Source of the DNA: Kitasatospora terrestris | GTDB taxonomy: Bacteria > Actinomycetota > Actinomycetes > Streptomycetales > Streptomycetaceae | NCBI RefSeq assembly: GCF_039542905.1 | Contig: NZ_BAABIS010000001.1 | Location: forward strand, 6,572,001 to 6,636,000 | Direction of reading: 5' to 3' | DNA length: 64,000 nt | Shown here: piece by piece, positions 40,760-48,980 of the stretch | How positions within the stretch are numbered: the first letter of the stretch is position 1 | How the letters are laid out: the number at the start of each line of letters is the position of its first letter | Program-made: the position numbers and the translations under genes | The notes under the pieces: model-generated | Database searches by the model: none | Seen by the model: the letters and a program-made list of their open reading frames with translations, nothing else | Told to the model about the DNA's origin: nothing

Positions 40760-42361
40760 GTGGACCGATGGAAGGCGCTGGCCGTACTGGGCCTGGCCCA
40801 GTTCCTGATGGTGCTGGACGCCTCGGTGATGAACGTGTCGATCAGCCAGCTGGTCGAGGACTTCGACACGGAGGTCACCGCCATCCAGGCCGTCATCACC
40901 CTGTACACCCTGGTGATGGCGGCCTTCATGCTGACCGGCGGCCGGCTCGGCGACATGTTCGGCCGCCGCCGGGTCTTCCTGGGCGGGCTGGTGGTGTACG
41001 CGGTCGGCTCCGGCCTGACCGCGGTGGCGCCGACGGTCGGGGTGCTGGCCCTCGGCTGGTCGGTGATCGAGGGCCTCGGCGCGGCCCTGGTGCTGCCCGC
41101 GCTGGCCGCGCTGGTGGCGGGGGCGTACCAGGGCCGGGACCGGGCGGTGGCGTACGGCGTGATCGGCGGGCTGGCCGGCGCCGGCATCGCGGTCGGTCCG
41201 CTGCTCGGCGGCTGGGTCACCACCTACCTCACCTGGCGGCTGGTGTTCGCCGGCGAGGTGGTGCTGGTGGTGCTGATCCTGGTGCTGAACAGGTGGATCC
41301 CGGCCGAGGAGCGGCCCGCCGAGCGCGGCCGGCTGGACGTGCCGGGCGTGCTGCTCTCCGCGGCCGGGCTGGCGCTGGTGGTGCTGGCGGTGCTGCAGAG
41401 CGGCACCTGGGGCTGGGTGCAGCCGCGCAACCCGCCCTTCACCGTGCTGGGCTTCGCCCCGACGCTGTTCGTGATCGCCGTCGGCGGGGCGCTGCTGTAC
41501 GCCTTCGTCCACAACGAGCGGCGCCAGGAGCGGCTGGGCCGGACCCCGCTGGTGCACGTCCGGCTGTTCCGGGTCGGGGTGCTGCGCTCGGGCCTGATGA
41601 CGCTGTTCAACCAGAACACCATCCTGCTCGGCCTGTTCTTCGTGATCCCGCTCTACCTCCAGGTGGTGCAGGGCCTGGACGCCTTCGAGACCGGGCTGAA
41701 GCTGCTGCCGGTGTCGATCGCGATGCTGGTCGCCTCGATGTCGGGCTCGCTGCTGCTGCGGGTGGCCTCGCCGCGGCGGATCGTCCGGGTCGGGCTGCTG
41801 GTCCTGCTGGCGGCGACGCTGTGGCTGATCACCACGATCGGCCCGGAGCTGAACGGCGCCTCCTTCGCCGGCTCGATGGCGCTGCTCGGGCTGGGCCTCG
41901 GGATGCTCGCCTCGCAGCTGGGCAACGTGGTGCAGTCCGGTGTCGAGGAGCAGGACCGCAGCGAGGCCGGCGGCCTGCAGTACACCGCGCAGAACCTGGG
42001 CTCCTCGGTGGGCACCGCGCTGATCGGCGCGCTGCTGATCGGGGCGCTGGCCGGCTCGGTGACCGAGCTGGTGGGCGGCGACCCGCGGATCTCCGCGGCG
42101 GTCTCCGCGCAGGCCACGACCCGGGTGGAGGCCGGGATCTCCTTCGTCCCGTCCGACCAGGTGGCCGCGGCGCTGGCCGCCCAGCCCGGGCTGCCGCCGG
42201 CCGAGGCGGCCGCGCTGCTGGAGAACTACGAGAGCGCCCAGATCGCGGGGCTGAAGTCCGCGGTGCTGGCCTGCTCGGCCATCACGGCGGCCAGTCTGCT
42301 GTTCACCCGGCGGCTGCCCGCGGAGCGGGCGGGAAATCGGAAGGACCTGGGTTCCCGGTAG
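40760..42361 (+). CDS. MFS multidrug exporter (DHA2-like, 14 TM)
   Basis: A 533-residue membrane transporter of the major facilitator superfamily. Motif A GGRLGDMFGRRRVF and motif C GLAGAGIAVGPLLGGW mark a drug:H+ antiporter. The length and an extra pair of central helices suit the 14-helix DHA2 group (EmrB/QacA-like). GTG 40760 follows GAGCGGAGCGA. It lies between the SHOCT gene and tatA, and has no dedicated regulator beside it. The substrate is unknown. Confidence 0.9.
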   Translation: MDRWKALAVLGLAQFLMVLDASVMNVSISQLVEDFDTEVTAIQAVITLYTLVMAAFMLTGGRLGDMFGRRRVFLGGLVVYAVGSGLTAVAPTVGVLALGWSVIEGLGAALVLPALAALVAGAYQGRDRAVAYGVIGGLAGAGIAVGPLLGGWVTTYLTWRLVFAGEVVLVVLILVLNRWIPAEERPAERGRLDVPGVLLSAAGLALVVLAVLQSGTWGWVQPRNPPFTVLGFAPTLFVIAVGGALLYAFVHNERRQERLGRTPLVHVRLFRVGVLRSGLMTLFNQNTILLGLFFVIPLYLQVVQGLDAFETGLKLLPVSIAMLVASMSGSLLLRVASPRRIVRVGLLVLLAATLWLITTIGPELNGASFAGSMALLGLGLGMLASQLGNVVQSGVEEQDRSEAGGLQYTAQNLGSSVGTALIGALLIGALAGSVTELVGGDPRISAAVSAQATTRVEAGISFVPSDQVAAALAAQPGLPPAEAAALLENYESAQIAGLKSAVLACSAITAASLLFTRRLPAERAGNRKDLGSR

Positions 42362-42427
42362 GCCGCCCCCAGCGGCTACCATCGCCGGAAGCGGGGGAGT
42401 GGTCCCTCCGCAGGGAGGTGGTCCGCC

Positions 42428-42658
42428 GTGAGGATCTCGCCGACGGCGATCGTCCTGGTCGTGCTCTTCGCCGTGCTGCTCTTCGGCGGCAAGCGCCTGC
42501 CCGACGCCGCGCGGGCGCTGGGCCGCTCGTTGCGCATCCTGAAGAGCGAGACCAAGGCCCTGCGCAGGGAGTTCGACGACGCCTCGAAGCCCGAGGCGGA
42601 GCCGGACCGGGTGGTCAAGGCGGCGCCCGGCGCGGCCCGCACCGACCGCGCCGCCTGA
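42428..42658 (+). CDS. tatA: Sec-independent protein translocase TatA
   Basis: A 76-residue TatA: an N-terminal membrane helix (AIVLVVLFAVLLF) leads into the hinge FGGKRLPD, an amphipathic helix (AARALGRSLRILKSETKALRREF) and a charged tail. TatA oligomers form the transport path for folded twin-arginine proteins. GTG 42428 follows AGGGAGG. It is 49 nt upstream of tatC, its partner. Confidence 0.93.
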   Translation: MRISPTAIVLVVLFAVLLFGGKRLPDAARALGRSLRILKSETKALRREFDDASKPEAEPDRVVKAAPGAARTDRAA

Positions 42659-42707
42659 GCCCGTACCGCCGCTCCGCTGAAGCCGCCGCACGATTCGAGG
42701 ACCCGGG

Positions 42708-43646
42708 TTGACCAAGTCGTCCAAGCCAGACAAGGACCCCGAGGGTCGGATGGCCCTCGCCGACCACCTGCGCGAGCTCCGCAACCGCGTGGTGAAGTCG
42801 GTGCTCGCCATCCTGGTGTTCACGATCGTCGCGGCCTACTTCAACAAGCACCTGATCAACTTCCTCACCGACCCGCTGCCGCGCTGCCTCCCCGACGGCA
42901 CCAAGCCGCCCGGGCTGGAGAGCTGCGTCAAGGTCGCCAACATCGGCCTGCTGGCGCCGTTCACCGTCGTCCTCAAGGTCAGCCTCACGGCCGGCCTGGT
43001 GGCGGCGACCCCGGTCTGGCTGTACCAGCTCTGGCGCTTCGTCGCGCCGGGCCTGCACAAGCACGAGCGCCGCTACTCGCTGAGCTTCCTGGGCTTCGGC
43101 ACGCCGCTGTTCCTGGCCGGCGCGGCCTTCGCCTACCTGGTCATGCCGACCACCGCGGCGGTGCTGGCCGGCATGGCGGGCGACGACGTCGAGGCGATCG
43201 TGCCGGTGGAGACCTACCTCGACCTGGTCACCCGGATGGTGCTGGTCTTCGGCCTGGGCTTCGAGCTGCCGCTGTTCCTGGTGATGCTGAACTTCGTCGG
43301 CGTGCTCACCGGCAAGCGGCTGCTGGGCTGGTGGCGCGGCATGGTGATGGGCATCACCGTGTTCGCCGCGTTCGCGACGCCGAGCGCGGACCCGCTGTCG
43401 ATGCTGGCGCTGGCCGCGCCGATCTGGGCGCTGTACTTCGTCGCCGTGGGCATCGCGCTGATGAACGACAAGCGCAAGGCGGCCCGCAACCCCGACGCCG
43501 GTCTGGACGACGACGAGGCGTCCCACGTGGACCTGTCGGTGGACGGCGTGGAGGGCGCGGAGGAGATCGAGGCCTCCGCGGCCCCGGAGGCGCCCGCCCC
43601 GGTGCCGGCCGCGCGCCGCGAGCACATCGACGACGACATCACCTGA
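42708..43646 (+). CDS. tatC: Sec-independent protein translocase TatC
   Basis: A 312-residue TatC with six membrane helices, the receptor for twin-arginine signal peptides. MALADHLRELRNRVVKS, TPVWLYQLWRFVAPGLHKHERR and the FGLGFELPLFLVMLNFVG helix are the conserved signatures. The start is TTG 42708, a rare start codon supported by the MALADHLREL spacing. The C-terminal tail is long and acidic. The gene ends in a perfect terminator; in many streptomycetes the next genes are a lipid kinase and a helicase, but here the hydroxyproline cluster follows. Confidence 0.94.
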   Translation: MTKSSKPDKDPEGRMALADHLRELRNRVVKSVLAILVFTIVAAYFNKHLINFLTDPLPRCLPDGTKPPGLESCVKVANIGLLAPFTVVLKVSLTAGLVAATPVWLYQLWRFVAPGLHKHERRYSLSFLGFGTPLFLAGAAFAYLVMPTTAAVLAGMAGDDVEAIVPVETYLDLVTRMVLVFGLGFELPLFLVMLNFVGVLTGKRLLGWWRGMVMGITVFAAFATPSADPLSMLALAAPIWALYFVAVGIALMNDKRKAARNPDAGLDDDEASHVDLSVDGVEGAEEIEASAAPEAPAPVPAARREHIDDDIT

Positions 43647-43665
43647 TCCCGCCGACGCCCGGCCC

Positions 43666-43704
43666 GGGCCCCGCACCGCCGACCACCCCGGCGGTGCGGG
43701 GCCC
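43666..43704 (+). terminator. Terminator after tatC
   Basis: A perfect 15-bp stem (43666-43680 with 43690-43704, 9-nt loop) starts 19 nt after the tatC stop and separates it from the hydroxyproline genes. Confidence 0.87.
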
Positions 43705-43710
43705 TCGGCG

Positions 43711-43775
43711 TTCCCGCCCCCGGTCTTCCCGCCTCGGTGTTCCCGCCTCGGTGCTCCCGCCCCCGCGCGTTCCCC
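43711..43775. repeat. Imperfect tandem repeat, about 15-nt unit
   Basis: About four imperfect copies of a TTCCCGCC(T/C)C(C)GGTG-type unit run in tandem between the tatC terminator and the hydroxyproline promoter. The region marks the junction between the conserved Tat segment and the accessory cluster. Confidence 0.6.
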
Positions 43776-43812
43776 GGGCGCCTGACCTGGGAAGGCTCGC
43801 GGTGGGGCGGGC

Positions 43813-43849
43813 TTGGCAGAGCATTGAGCCATGTGACATATTACTGAGG
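43813..43849 (+). promoter_or_regulatory. Promoter and operator of the hydroxyproline dehydrogenase genes
   Basis: TTGGCA (43813-43818), an 18-bp spacer and CATATT (43837-43842) make a good promoter. The -10 lies 6 nt before GTG 43849, so the transcript would be leaderless or nearly so, and no Shine-Dalgarno sequence precedes that GTG apart from overlapping TGAGG. The 9-bp palindrome ATGTGACAT (43831-43839) overlaps the -10 and is the likely GntR-type operator. Confidence 0.6.
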
Positions 43850-45000
43850 TGCTCAAGCGATCCCCCCACGACGTCGTGGTGATCGGCGCCGGTGTCGTCG
43901 GCGCCGCCTGCGCGTACTACGCCACCCTGGCCGGCCTGCGGGTCGCCGTGGTCGACCGCGGCCCGGTGGCCGGCGGCACCACCGGCGCGGGCGAGGGCAA
44001 CCTGCTGGTCTCCGACAAGGAGCCCGGCCCCGAACTCGACCTCGCGCTGCTCTCCACCCGGCTGTGGCGCGGACTCGCCGACACCCTCGGCGAGGCGGTC
44101 GAGTACGAGCCCAAGGGAGGCCTGGTGGTCGCCTCCGGCGAGGCCGGGCAGGACGCCCTGCGCGCCTTCGCCGCTGAGCAGCGCACCGTGGGCGTCGACG
44201 CCGAGGAGATCCCCGGCGACCGGCTGCGCGAACTGGAGCCGCACCTCGCGGAAGGCCTGGCCGGCGGCTTCCTCTACCCGCAGGACGCCCAGGTGCAGCC
44301 CGCCCTGGCCGCCGCCCACCTGCTGCGCGCCTCCGGCGCCGACCGCTTCCTCGGCGAGGCCGTCACCGGCCTGCTGCGCGGCCCCGGCGGCGCCGTCACC
44401 GGCGTGCGCACCGACCGCCGCGAGCTGCCCGCCGCCGCCGTGGTCAACGCGGCCGGCACCTGGGGCGGCGAACTCGCCGCCCTCGCCGGGGTCGAGCTGC
44501 CGGTGATGCCCCGGCGCGGCTTCGTCCTGGTGACCGAACCGCTGCCGCGGATCGTCCGCCGCAAGGTGTACGCCGCCGACTACGTCGCCGACGTCGCCAG
44601 CGGCTCCGCCGACCTGCAGAGCTCCGCCGTGGTCGAGGGCACGCCCGCCGGGCCGGTGCTGATCGGCGCCAGCCGGGAGCGGGTCGGCTTCGACCGGACG
44701 CTCTCCACCGAGGTGCTGCGCCGGCTCGCCGCCCAGGCCGCCGCGCTCTTCCCGGTCCTGCGCACCGTCTCGGTGCAGCGCGCCTACCGCGGCTTCCGCC
44801 CGTACCTGCCGGACCACCTGCCCGCCATCGGCGCCGACCCCCGGGTCGAGGGGCTGTACCACGCGTGCGGCCACGAGGGCGCCGGCATCGGCCTCGCTCC
44901 CGCCACCGGCCTGCTGATCGCCGAGCAGCTCACCGGCAAGGAGCCCGGCCTCGACCTCGCGCCCTTCCGGGCCGACCGCTTCAGCAAGGGAACGGAGTGA
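43849..45000 (+). CDS. FAD-dependent D-hydroxyproline dehydrogenase subunit (beta-like, DAO family)
   Basis: A 383-residue flavoprotein of the D-amino-acid oxidase family. The FAD-binding GxGxxG appears as DVVVIGAGVVGAACAYYA, with GGTTGAGEGNLL and the C-terminal HACGHEGAGIGLAPATG as family motifs. With the next two genes it forms a set like LhpB/LhpE/LhpF of pseudomonads, in which cis-4-hydroxy-D-proline is oxidised to pyrroline-4-hydroxy-2-carboxylate; this gene would carry the substrate-oxidising subunit. GTG 43849 appears leaderless. The stop overlaps or touches the start region of the 2Fe-2S gene. Confidence 0.82.
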   Translation: MLKRSPHDVVVIGAGVVGAACAYYATLAGLRVAVVDRGPVAGGTTGAGEGNLLVSDKEPGPELDLALLSTRLWRGLADTLGEAVEYEPKGGLVVASGEAGQDALRAFAAEQRTVGVDAEEIPGDRLRELEPHLAEGLAGGFLYPQDAQVQPALAAAHLLRASGADRFLGEAVTGLLRGPGGAVTGVRTDRRELPAAAVVNAAGTWGGELAALAGVELPVMPRRGFVLVTEPLPRIVRRKVYAADYVADVASGSADLQSSAVVEGTPAGPVLIGASRERVGFDRTLSTEVLRRLAAQAAALFPVLRTVSVQRAYRGFRPYLPDHLPAIGADPRVEGLYHACGHEGAGIGLAPATGLLIAEQLTGKEPGLDLAPFRADRFSKGTE

Positions 45001-45005
45001 CCGCC

Positions 45006-45320
45006 ATGGGCCGCAACCCCATCGACCTGGTCGGCGCGGAGCCCGGGCCCGCCCGCACCGTCCTCTTCGACGGCCGCCCGGTGCCCGCCCTGCCCGGGCA
45101 GACCATCGCCGCCGCGCTGTGGGCCGCCGGCGTGCTCGCCTGGCGCACCACCCGCGACGGCGGGAGGCCGCGCGGCGCGTTCTGCGGGATCGGCCAGTGC
45201 TTCGACTGCCTCGCCACCGTCAACGGCCGGCCCAACCGGCGCACCTGCCTGGAACCCGCCGAGGACGGCGACACCGTCACCACCCAGGAGGGCCACGGCC
45301 ATGCCGAACTCGCGATCTGA
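45006..45320 (+). CDS. (2Fe-2S)-binding subunit of the dehydrogenase (gamma-like, HcnA type)
   Basis: A 104-residue iron-sulfur protein with CGIGQCFDC followed by C (RRTC), the plant-type 2Fe-2S arrangement of HcnA/OoxA-like small subunits. It carries electrons between the flavin subunits of the heteromeric D-hydroxyproline dehydrogenase. ATG 45006 (GGAG 8 nt upstream) is preferred; GTG 44997, which overlaps the previous stop, is an alternative. It overlaps the next gene by 20 nt. Confidence 0.82.
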   Translation: MGRNPIDLVGAEPGPARTVLFDGRPVPALPGQTIAAALWAAGVLAWRTTRDGGRPRGAFCGIGQCFDCLATVNGRPNRRTCLEPAEDGDTVTTQEGHGHAELAI

Positions 45321-46734
45321 GAGCGGCCGGAGCGCCGGCGCGCACCCGGCGGGCGCGGCCCGCGCCGGGGGGAGGCCGTACGACCTGGCGGTGGTCGGGG
45401 CCGGCCCAGCGGGGCTGGCGGCCGCGGTGACCGCGGCCGACCTGGGCCTGCGGGTCGCGCTGGTCGACGCCGGGGCGCGGATCGGCGGCCAGTACTACCG
45501 GCACCCCGCGCCCGAACTCGGCGCGGCCCGCCCCGAGCGGCTGCACCACGGCTGGTCGGCCTTCGCCGGCCTGCGCGAGCGCCTCGCCGCGCACGCCGGC
45601 GTCGACCACCTGGCCGGCCACCACGTCTGGGCCGCCGAGCGCGGCCCGGTGTGGCGGCTGCACACCACGCACGGCCCGGAGGCCGCCGACCGCACCACCG
45701 TCGAGGCGGGCGCCGTCCTGCTCGCCACCGGCGCGTACGAGCGGCAGCTGCCCTTCCCGGGCTGGACGCTGCCCGGGGTGGTCACCGCGGGTGGCGCCCA
45801 GGCCATGCTGAAGTCCGGCCTGGTGCTGCCCGGGCGGCGGATCGTGGTGGCCGGCAGCGGTCCGCTGCTGCTGGCCGCCGCCTCCTCGCTGGTGCACGCC
45901 GGCGCCGAGGTGCCGGCGGTGGTGGAGGCCACCGACTACCTCGGCTACGCCAAGGGCCTGCCCACCCTGCTGGGCAACCCGGCGAAGCTGGTCGAGGGCG
46001 CCCGGCACGGTGCGACCCTGCTGCGGCACCGGGTCCGGCTGCGCCGGTCCGGCGCGGTGGTCGAGGCGCACGGCACCGACCGGGTCACCGCCGTCACGGT
46101 GGCCCGGCTGGACGGGGACTGGCGCCCGGTGCCCGGCACCGAGCGCCGGATCGCGTGCGACGCGGTCGCGGTCGGCCACGGGCTCGTCCCGCAGATCGAG
46201 CTGGCCACCGAGCTGGGCGCCGCGACCAGGACCACCCCGGACGGCGCGGTGGCGCTCGCCGTCGACGCCGAGCAGCGCACCAGCCTGGACGGGCTGTTCG
46301 CGGCCGGGGAGACCTGCGGGGTCGGCGGCGCCGACCTGGCGCTCGCCGAGGGCGTGCTGGCCGCGTACGCGGTGGCCGGACGGCCCGCGCCGCGCGGCGC
46401 GGTGGTCCGCCGCGACCGCCGGCGGGCGTTCGCGGAGCTGATGGCCGCGGCGCACGTGCCGGGCGCCGGCTGGACCGGCTGGCTGACCCCGGAGACGGAC
46501 GTCTGCCGGTGCGAGGAGGTCCCCGTCGCGCGGATCCGGGAGGCCGTGGAGGAGCTCGGCGCGGGCGACGCCCGCACCGTCAAGCTGCTCACCCGGGCCG
46601 GGATGGGCTGGTGCCAGGGCCGGATGTGCGGCGCGGCCGTGGCCTGCCTGTCCGGCGGGCCCGAGGGCCGGGCGGACAGCCGCCCGCTGTCCTGCCCGGT
46701 GCCGCTGGCGCAGCTGGCCGAGCCGCCGGCCTGA
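45301..46734 (+). CDS. FAD/NAD(P)-type subunit of the dehydrogenase (alpha-like, HcnB type)
   Basis: A 477-residue flavoprotein. The N-terminal dinucleotide site is LAVVGAGPAGLAAAVTAADLGL, the second one VVVAGSGPLLLAAAS, and LFAAGETCGVGGADLALAEG is the C-terminal FAD motif. A C-terminal BFD-like 2Fe-2S domain carries VCRCEEV and CQGRMC. This matches HcnB/OoxA and LhpF-type subunits. It overlaps the 2Fe-2S gene by 20 nt and so is translated from the same mRNA. Together the three genes make a dehydrogenase handing electrons to a respiratory carrier. Confidence 0.83.
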   Translation: MPNSRSESGRSAGAHPAGAARAGGRPYDLAVVGAGPAGLAAAVTAADLGLRVALVDAGARIGGQYYRHPAPELGAARPERLHHGWSAFAGLRERLAAHAGVDHLAGHHVWAAERGPVWRLHTTHGPEAADRTTVEAGAVLLATGAYERQLPFPGWTLPGVVTAGGAQAMLKSGLVLPGRRIVVAGSGPLLLAAASSLVHAGAEVPAVVEATDYLGYAKGLPTLLGNPAKLVEGARHGATLLRHRVRLRRSGAVVEAHGTDRVTAVTVARLDGDWRPVPGTERRIACDAVAVGHGLVPQIELATELGAATRTTPDGAVALAVDAEQRTSLDGLFAAGETCGVGGADLALAEGVLAAYAVAGRPAPRGAVVRRDRRRAFAELMAAAHVPGAGWTGWLTPETDVCRCEEVPVARIREAVEELGAGDARTVKLLTRAGMGWCQGRMCGAAVACLSGGPEGRADSRPLSCPVPLAQLAEPPA

Positions 46735-46761
46735 GCCTTCCGCGGCTTTTCGGCGGGGGCC

Positions 46762-46801
46762 TTGTGGTCCTCTGCCCCCTTCTATAAAATGTCACACCTC
46801 A
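46762..46801 (+). promoter_or_regulatory. Promoter and operator before the deaminase gene
   Basis: TATAAA at 46783-46788 in an A/T-rich patch unusual for this genome is a strong -10. TTGTGG at 46762-46767 is a possible but short-spaced -35. ATGTCACAC (46789-46797) directly follows the -10. The reverse strand reads GTGACATTTTATA, matching the GTGACAT sites at 43833 and 52275. This would place a second transcription start inside the cluster. Confidence 0.55.
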
Positions 46802-46821
46802 CCTACAAGGGAGTTCCCCCC

Positions 46822-47730
46822 GTGTCCCTCGAAGCGCACGACCCCACTCGTCCGTGGCGCGGCATCATGGTCGCCACCACGCTTCCGTTCCGTGACGACC
46901 TCACGGTGGACTACGACGCGTACGCCGAGCACGTCCGCTGGCTGATCGACAACGGCTGCGACGGCGTGGTGCCCAACGGCTCGCTGGGCGAGTACCAGAC
47001 CCTCACCCCGGAGGAGCGCGCCAAGGTCGTCACCGTCGCCGTCGAGGCGGCCGGCGACGGCGCCCGCGTGATGCCCGGCGTCGCCGCGTACGGCAGCGCC
47101 GAGTCCCGCCGGTGGGCCGAGCAGGCCGCCGAGGCCGGCGCGGGCTCCGTGCTGCTGCTGCCGCCGAACGCCTACCGCGCCGACCGGGCCGCCGTCCGCG
47201 CGCACTACGCCGAGGTCGCGCAGGCCGGCCTGCCGATCGTGGCCTACAACAACCCGATCGACACCAAGGTCGACCTGGTCCCCCCGCTGCTCGCCGAGCT
47301 GCACGCCGAGGGCTCCATCGTCGCGGTCAAGGAGTTCAGCGGCGACGTCCGCCGGGCGTACGAGATCGCCGAGCTCGCCCCCGAGCTGGACCTGCTGATC
47401 GGCGCCGACGACGTCCTGCTGGAGCTCGCCCTCGCCGGTGCCGTCGGCTGGATCGCCGGCTACCCGAACGCGCTGCCGCAGGCCTCCGCCACGCTGTACC
47501 GCGCGGCCGTCGCCGGCGACCTCCCGGTCGCCCTCCCGCTGTACAAGTCGCTGCACTCGCTGCTGCGCTGGGACTCCAAGACCGAGTTCGTCCAGGCGAT
47601 CAAGCTCTCCCAGGACATCGCCGGCCGTCGCGGCGGCCCCACCCGCGCGCCGCGCCTGCCGCTCGTCCCGGAGATCGACGCCGCCGTGCGCGCGGCCACC
47701 GAGAAGGCCATCGCCGAGGGCCACAAGTAA
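46822..47730 (+). CDS. DapA-family lyase, probable pyrroline-4-hydroxy-2-carboxylate deaminase
   Basis: A 302-residue class I aldolase-fold protein of the dihydrodipicolinate synthase family. NGSLGEYQTLTPEERAKVV carries the substrate-carboxylate loop and IVAVKEFSGD the Schiff-base lysine. IVAYNNPIDTKVD supplies the tyrosine. In the hydroxyproline context the likely reaction is conversion of pyrroline-4-hydroxy-2-carboxylate to 2-oxoglutarate semialdehyde with release of ammonia (LhpC type). GTG 46822 follows AAGGGAG. It follows a TATAAA promoter with an ATGTCACAC site. DapA itself is unlikely given the neighbours. Confidence 0.82.
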   Translation: MSLEAHDPTRPWRGIMVATTLPFRDDLTVDYDAYAEHVRWLIDNGCDGVVPNGSLGEYQTLTPEERAKVVTVAVEAAGDGARVMPGVAAYGSAESRRWAEQAAEAGAGSVLLLPPNAYRADRAAVRAHYAEVAQAGLPIVAYNNPIDTKVDLVPPLLAELHAEGSIVAVKEFSGDVRRAYEIAELAPELDLLIGADDVLLELALAGAVGWIAGYPNALPQASATLYRAAVAGDLPVALPLYKSLHSLLRWDSKTEFVQAIKLSQDIAGRRGGPTRAPRLPLVPEIDAAVRAATEKAIAEGHK

Positions 47731-47757
47731 CCCGGACCGGCACCACGCCAGACCGCA

Positions 47758-47785
47758 GGGCCGGCTCACCGGGGGGAGCCGGCCC
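47758..47785 (+). other. Intercistronic hairpin
   Basis: A perfect 10-bp stem GGGCCGGCTC/GAGCCGGCCC (47758-47767 and 47776-47785, 8-nt loop) lies between the deaminase and epimerase genes, 25 nt before the epimerase ATG. It may stabilise the mRNA end or attenuate read-through. Confidence 0.6.
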
Positions 47786-47809
47786 GCCCACCTTCCAGGA
47801 GCACACGCG

Positions 47810-48814
47810 ATGCGCAGCCGCCACGTCTTCCACGCCGTCGACTCGCACACCGAGGGCATGCCGACCCGGGTGATCACCGGCGGGTTCGGCGCCGTGCCCG
47901 GCGCCACCATGGCCGAGCGGCGGGTCCACTTCCAGCAGCACCTCGACCACTTCCGCACCCTGCTGATGTACGAGCCCCGCGGCCACGCCGCGATGAGCGG
48001 CGCGATCCTGCAGCCGCCCACCCGGCCGGACGCCGACTTCGGCGTGCTCTACATCGAGGTCTCCGGGCTGCTGCCGATGTGCGGCCACGGCACCATCGGG
48101 GTCGCCACCGTCCTGGTCGAGACCGGCATGGTGCCGGTCGTCGAACCGGTCACCACCGTGCGCCTCGACACGCCCGCCGGGCTGGTCGTCGCCGACGTCC
48201 ACGTGGAGAACGGCGCGGCGAAGGCCGTGACCATCCGCAACGTGGCCTCGTACTCCGTCGCCCTGGACCTCAAGGTCGACGTGCCCGGCTTCGGGACCGT
48301 CACCTACGACCTGGCGTACGGCGGCAACTTCTACGCGATCCTGCCGCTGGAGCAGTTCGGGCTGCCCTTCGAGCGGGAGCGCAAGCAGGAGATCCTGGAC
48401 GCCGGGCTCGCCATGATGGACGCCGTCAACGCGAGCGCCGACCGGCCGGTCCACCCGGACAACCCGTCCATCCACAGCTGCCACCACGTCCAGCTGCTCG
48501 CCCCCGGCTCCGACGCCCGGCACTCCCGGCACGCGATGGCCATCCACCCCGGCTGGTTCGACCGCTCGCCCTGCGGCACCGGCACCTCCGCGCGGATGGC
48601 CCAGCTGCACGCGCGCGGCGAACTCCCGCTGGACACCGACTTCGTCAACGACTCCTTCATCGGCACCAGCTTCACCGGCCGCCTGGTGGAGGAGACCGAG
48701 GTCGCCGGCCGCCCCGCCGTCGTGCCGACGGTCACCGGCCGGGCCTGGGTGACCGGCACGGCCCAGTACTTCCTGGACCCGACGGATCCCTTCCCGGCGG
48801 GGTTCCTGCTCTGA
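47810..48814 (+). CDS. 4-hydroxyproline 2-epimerase (proline racemase family)
   Basis: A 334-residue cofactor-independent epimerase. The two catalytic cysteines sit in LPMCGHGTIG and DRSPCGTGTSA, the Cys/Cys pattern of proline racemases and hydroxyproline epimerases. MTPT-like MPTRVITGG and EPRGHAAMSGA are family signatures. It converts trans-4-hydroxy-L-proline to cis-4-hydroxy-D-proline, feeding the dehydrogenase of this cluster. ATG 47810 follows CCAGGAG. A second family member lies at 50357; this one is the better match to the 4-hydroxyproline step by its place next to the deaminase. Confidence 0.87.
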   Translation: MRSRHVFHAVDSHTEGMPTRVITGGFGAVPGATMAERRVHFQQHLDHFRTLLMYEPRGHAAMSGAILQPPTRPDADFGVLYIEVSGLLPMCGHGTIGVATVLVETGMVPVVEPVTTVRLDTPAGLVVADVHVENGAAKAVTIRNVASYSVALDLKVDVPGFGTVTYDLAYGGNFYAILPLEQFGLPFERERKQEILDAGLAMMDAVNASADRPVHPDNPSIHSCHHVQLLAPGSDARHSRHAMAIHPGWFDRSPCGTGTSARMAQLHARGELPLDTDFVNDSFIGTSFTGRLVEETEVAGRPAVVPTVTGRAWVTGTAQYFLDPTDPFPAGFLL

Positions 48815-48980
48815 CGCTGCCGCTCCGACGCTGCCGCGTGCCGCGTGCCGCGTTCCGTCCGTGCCGCGACCTGACCCGCCTGCTCTTCCGCTTCGCGCAG
48901 TTCTCCCCCGGCCTCCGGCCGGGAGGGACCCCCACGCGCCCCTGCCGGGGCGCGGGGTGAGACCGAAAGGTGCCTCTTCG
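48815..48980. other. Intercistronic region with two hairpins
   Basis: No gene is seen in these 166 nt. CCCGGCC-TCC-GGCCGGG (48907-48923) and CGCGCCCC-TGCC-GGGGCGCG (48935-48954) are short perfect stems set near a GCAGTTCTCCCC string, recalling GCAGTTCCCCGAG in the hairpin at 8977-9015. GAAAGG before ATG 48981 is the ribosome-binding site of the next gene. Confidence 0.6.

Noticed and set aside
40274..42823. 849-aa minus-strand frame over the MFS gene
   Set aside because: The plus-strand product shows MFS motifs A and C and regular membrane helices; the minus frame is Gln/Arg-rich noise.
46822..47730. Dihydrodipicolinate synthase (lysine biosynthesis)
   Set aside because: The family fits, but the position between hydroxyproline dehydrogenase and epimerase genes favours the pathway deaminase.
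48907..48954. Terminator ending the hydroxyproline operon early
   Set aside because: The stems are short and lack a U tract, and the downstream aldehyde dehydrogenase belongs to the same pathway; read-through is more likely.
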